Part shown: positions 60,499 through 64,000 of the stretch, one piece after another | Layout of the letters: each line of letters begins with the position of its first letter | Position numbering within the stretch: position 1 is the first letter of the stretch | Assembly (NCBI RefSeq): GCF_037975245.1 | Contig: NC_092562.1 | Span: 25,760,554-25,824,553 of the forward strand | Source: Apostichopus japonicus | Lineage: Eukaryota; Echinodermata; Holothuroidea; Aspidochirotida; Stichopodidae | Length of the DNA stretch: 64,000 bases | Direction: 5' to 3' | The notes under the pieces: generated by a model | Database searches by the model: none | Seen by the model: only the letters and a program-made list of their open reading frames with translations | What the model was told of the DNA's origin: nothing | Position numbers and translations under genes: made by a program

Positions 60499-62128
60499 AT
60501 TCGATTCACTTCAATTTGGAAACCGAGAGGCAACGGCAGCTTGCTGGACTTGACATAGTTTCATACGATCACTCTAAGCAACTTTCAACCGTAAATCACC
60601 CAAGAAGGTCTTTAGAAGAATGGAGGTATTAACTGCCATCATCGGCCTACCTGTTATTCCTTTAACTTGAAGGTAAAATTAAAGTTAATTGTTAGGCCAC
60701 TGGCACTAGTACTCATGTATTATGGTTAGTGTAACGCTACCGTTGTCACGCTGGGCGTTTCGCAATACACAAGTGCAATGACAGTGAGTAGCCTATAGGC
60801 TTCTACTGGGTACTGCAGTGCATTCTCAACACTACAGTGTGCATTCTAAACACCAATTAACAATGTGTTATGTGTGTATTGGGCTAGACTGAACAGTGGC
60901 ACATAATCTTCTAATTTATTCCCAAACAAATGCTGGAACTATAAGTCTCAATAGTTTATTTGAAGTCTACACTCATTTGGTAAAGATTTCCTGTAATTTC
61001 CCATGTGAATCTAAATGGGTAGGCTTTGTGATATTGAATAAGCAAGGCTAAACCTTCAAACGTACAGTCACAGTAGGCTGAACAAATTATGTTGGCTAGT
61101 CAACGGTATTATATGTTGCGAGCAGTCAGGATGCACGCTTCAGTTCTATTTAACCTTCTCATTTATCATTTTTTAGTATTTAATTTCCGGTCACGCTCAG
61201 GAAACAATTGCGACATTCCTTCACGGTCGACTTGTTTACTGTAAGAAGTATTAACCGTTTTTTTCTCAGGAAAGCTTGATAGTCTGAAGTTATTATAACA
61301 TGTGCTTTTAGTATACTGCCAAAAGAGTAAGTTGTTGTATTTGTATTGATATTTTATGTAGAAGTAACGGAAAATTTAGTATGTTTAGTTTGGTCTATAA
61401 TTGCACGTTTTTTTTCTGTCCAATGTAGTGCAGGGTTCACTTGCGCGAATTCAAATTATTCTGTTTATGTATATGTATATGCATCGATTCGTAGATTATG
61501 ATGTTTTTTGACATTTATTTGTAATTCAAGCATATCTGTTTAGTAGCAAAGTTTAAAGGTCAAGATTAATTAGTTTTCTCTTTTTGATCCTAGATTGAAT
61601 GAAACTCATTGACGTAAATAATAGATCAGATGATACAGTTTAACGCAGTTGCTAAAACTCTGGGTATTCTCTAGTCTTCGCCGGTCCATTATATACTTTA
61701 GTACTACTAGTAAGACTAAATCAAAACGACCGAAAGACAAACTTAGTGTAACAAAGTATTGATTCTCCTCTAGCCTAGGTCTAAACAGGCTTGTTATGTG
61801 AGCAAGCAAAATAACAACTAAAAACGATTAGGCCTATAAATAAGTTGGCTCAGTGCATTTCTGTTTCTAAAATTTTATATTTTTAAAGATCATAAAAACA
61901 AACAAAGATTTAGCCCATGTTTTATTATCTCTGTATTCTGGGCATTTGATTCTGGTTGCAATGGTGATGGCACTCTCGTTCAAATTTTCAGCTTTATACA
62001 GTCTGCTTCAAACTTTGGGATTGTTTTTTGAGACTATAGTGGAAGCAAATCTCACATAACTTTGTGGTGACAACTTTATTTATTTATTTTTTTCAAATGA
62101 TGAATACTTTGCTGTTTCTTTTTTCCAG

Positions 62129-62342
62129 CAGGAATGAAAAGCCAAATATCTAAGTCAAGGGTGAGGTTTCCTGTGATGTACGACACCAGTGTGGAGGCAA
62201 CAACAGAAGAGGAGAACTGTGTTATATATGGCTTAAAGACATGTTTTAAGATGATATATTGGTACCCTTCGCAGAACAAAAGAGTTTATCCAAGAGCCCA
62301 AAAAGCAAAGGAACAAGTACCATAGAGAAAAAAGATGGAAGA
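62129..62342 (+). other. Weak exon candidate near right edge
   Basis: It is preceded by a good acceptor (tttcttttttccag) and ends at an AGA/gtgagt donor. One frame holds MKSQISKSRVRFPVMYDTSV but stops at 62325 before the donor; another reads KSPKSKGTSTIEKKDGR to the donor but has a stop at 62247. Neither frame crosses the whole segment. The fold-back element occupies the following putative intron. Confidence 0.2.
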
Positions 62343-62476
62343 GTGAGTTTAACTATTGTACCCAACTGTTTAATGATATTAAAGATACTTTTCATAACCT
62401 GTTTTAAAAAAAAAAACAGTCTAGTATATCATTTACGTGCAAGCTTCATAAGTTTGGTCAAATTTTCACTGATCTG

Positions 62477-63570
62477 TAGAGCGGGAGTCGAGAGGGTTTG
62501 GTTAGCTGGGAAGGTAACCAATTGCCTGGTACATCACAATGTTCACAATGCATTCCTGTATATGAAACCTGACGACTGGCAAACCGACTGTGGTGGATGT
62601 GGCTGGGAGAGCAATTTTAAAGTCACCTAATAGCTAACCTAGATCAGTTTTCATGGTAACCACATCAAAGTAAGAACAATGTGTCAGGTATGGCCCCAAG
62701 AGCAACAAATGGCCATCGCCAGTAATTATTGGTGGTGGGGTACCCCTGCCAGTGATCAACAATTGACCCCTCACGGCTGACCTAGGTCAGCTCATGAGGT
62801 AACCACTTGAAACCTACTGGAAAATGTTGGTTAGGACTTCAGATACAAGGGATGGGCATTGCCAGTAATTTTTATTGGTGGGGTACCCCTGCCAGTAGAC
62901 CCCCAATATGCCCATCCCCTCATTGACCTAGGTGAGCTCATGATTTGACCAGTTGAAACCTACAGGAAAATGATAGGTATCACTTCATATGTAAGGATGG
63001 GCATTTCCAGTATTTTATATTGGTGGGCCACCACTGCCAGAGTCCGCCCATCCCTTACATATAGAATCCTGTCAATCATTTTCCAGTAGTTTTCAACTGG
63101 TTATATCATGAGCTCATCTAGGTCAATGGGGGATGGGCATTTTGGGGGTCTACTGGCAGGGGTACCCCACCAATAAAAATTACTGGCTATGCCCATCAGT
63201 TGTATCTGAAGTCCTAACCAACATTTTCCAGTAGGTTTCAAGTGGTTACCTCGTGAGCTGACCTAGGTCAGCCTTGAGGGGTCAATTATAGATCACTGGC
63301 AGGGGTACCCCACCACCAATAATTACTGGCAATGGCCATTTGTTGCTCTTGGGGCCATACCTGACACATTGTACTTACTTTGATGTGTTACCATGAAAAC
63401 TGATCTAGGTTAGCTATCAGGTGACTTTAAAATTGCTCTCCCAGCCACACCCACCACAGTCGGTTTGCCAGTCGTCTGGTTTCATATACAGGAATGCACT
63501 GTGAACATTGTGATGTACAAGGCAATTGGTTACCTTCCCAGCTAACCAAACCCTCTGGGCTCCCGGTCTA
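62477..63570. mobile_element. Large fold-back element, about 1.1 kb with inverted arms of about 540 bp
   Basis: The outer ends tagagcgggagtcgagaggg and ccctctgggctcccggtcta are inverse copies, and pairing continues inward to about 63020 with small differences. The interior holds repeated blocks with ggtggggtacccctgccagt in both orientations. Both arms encode the same peptide of about 46 residues (RVWLAGKVTNCLVHHNVH...) ending in stop. Confidence 0.85.
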
Positions 63571-63822
63571 TTGGGATCATTATTAACATGATTAACATAA
63601 TTATTAAGCTTTGAAAAATAACTTGGTGTTATGCTTTGCAAAGCTAATAATTATTTGGTAAAGCTGCTATTCCTGGCTTATAATTTGAGGGACCTAGATT
63701 TAAATGTATACTTCCCAATATGTTATAAAATTTTAATGTAAATGTATGTTTATGATAATGTGAGTTATCATGTGCTATATCTGTATCTGTGCTTACACGT
63801 ATATCATATTTTCTGTTCACAG

Positions 63823-63901
63823 GTCAATAATGGTGCAGCTTTTGGCTTCCTGAAGACAAGTGGGAGGCCATTTGTAGTTAAGAGAAACACTCTTTGTTCG
63901 T
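63823..63901 (+). other. Weak terminal exon candidate at right edge
   Basis: After ctgttcacag one frame reads VNNGAAFGFLKTSGRPFVVK then RNTLCS and stop. It would join in phase 0 to the KKDGR frame of the preceding candidate. No family is recognised. Confidence 0.2.
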
Positions 63902-64000
63902 GAAGACTTAACTGGTGTCGATTTGGGGTACCACTTTAAAACGAAAGTCATGAGGAACCCTTGCCCAAGATTCAACTTTGCATTATTGTGCAGTGCTATA

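Larger units (their letters stand above)
57561..62128. other. Upstream region of caveolin and further noncoding sequence
   Basis: The caveolin promoter and 5' UTR should lie just above 57560, but no clear TATA box or start site can be singled out. G runs occur at 57728 and 57961. The SINE-like element and 82-bp repeat lie further right. No gene is supported. Confidence 0.5.

Overview
The window is eukaryotic nuclear DNA, AT-rich, with intron-dense genes and a heavy load of small DNA transposons, (TA)n tracts and minisatellites. The genes point to a marine invertebrate deuterostome, most likely an echinoderm (a holothurian would fit). That assignment is an inference from gene content and repeat style; no species-diagnostic sequence was recognised.

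Two genes can be assembled from the sequence. (1) A large adhesion-class GPCR lies on the + strand between 15034 and 48956. I traced 26 coding exons with consistent splice phases: they total 3602 nt, giving about 1199 residues after a 2-nt partial codon, and end in TGA. Domain order is first half of an EGF-like module, C-type lectin domain, second half of the same EGF module, two SUEL/galactose-lectin domains, hormone-receptor motif (HRM), GAIN domain with GPS (CYHL/TNFA cleavage site), latrophilin-like seven-helix domain and a cytoplasmic tail of about 125 residues. The 5' end (signal peptide and start codon) is not firmly located; a candidate exon lies at 13737. (2) A complete three-exon caveolin gene lies on the - strand (57560 to 54693, 168 residues) with the FEEVFAEPEG signature, scaffolding segment, membrane hairpin and conserved C-terminal cysteines. 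The two genes converge tail to tail, with about 5.7 kb between their stop codons.

Layout. 1-15.0 kb: no confident gene; a diverged tandem duplication, minisatellites, a roughly 95-bp satellite (5.08-6.93 kb), two tRNA-like SINE heads, a hAT-type MITE, a fold-back element and a GAC-rich array. 15.0-49.0 kb: the GPCR. Its introns hold inverted MITE copies around the EGF exon, a TTAA-target MITE with its empty site beside it, a 42-bp repeat array, a GAT/GAC array and, in the intron between the GPS and TM1 exons, a 4.2-kb transposon with 31-bp perfect inverted termini and 8-bp target duplications, itself carrying a LINE fragment and a second TTAA MITE. 49.0-54.7 kb: intergenic, with a possible orphan exon at 51241. 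54.7-57.6 kb: caveolin. 57.6-64.0 kb: mostly noncoding, with a SINE-like element, a short tandem repeat, weak exon candidates near the right edge and a 1.1-kb fold-back element.

Functionally, the GPCR would present lectin and EGF modules outside the cell and signal through a tethered agonist released at the GPS. Caveolin is a membrane-scaffold protein. The sequence gives no evidence that the two genes act together.
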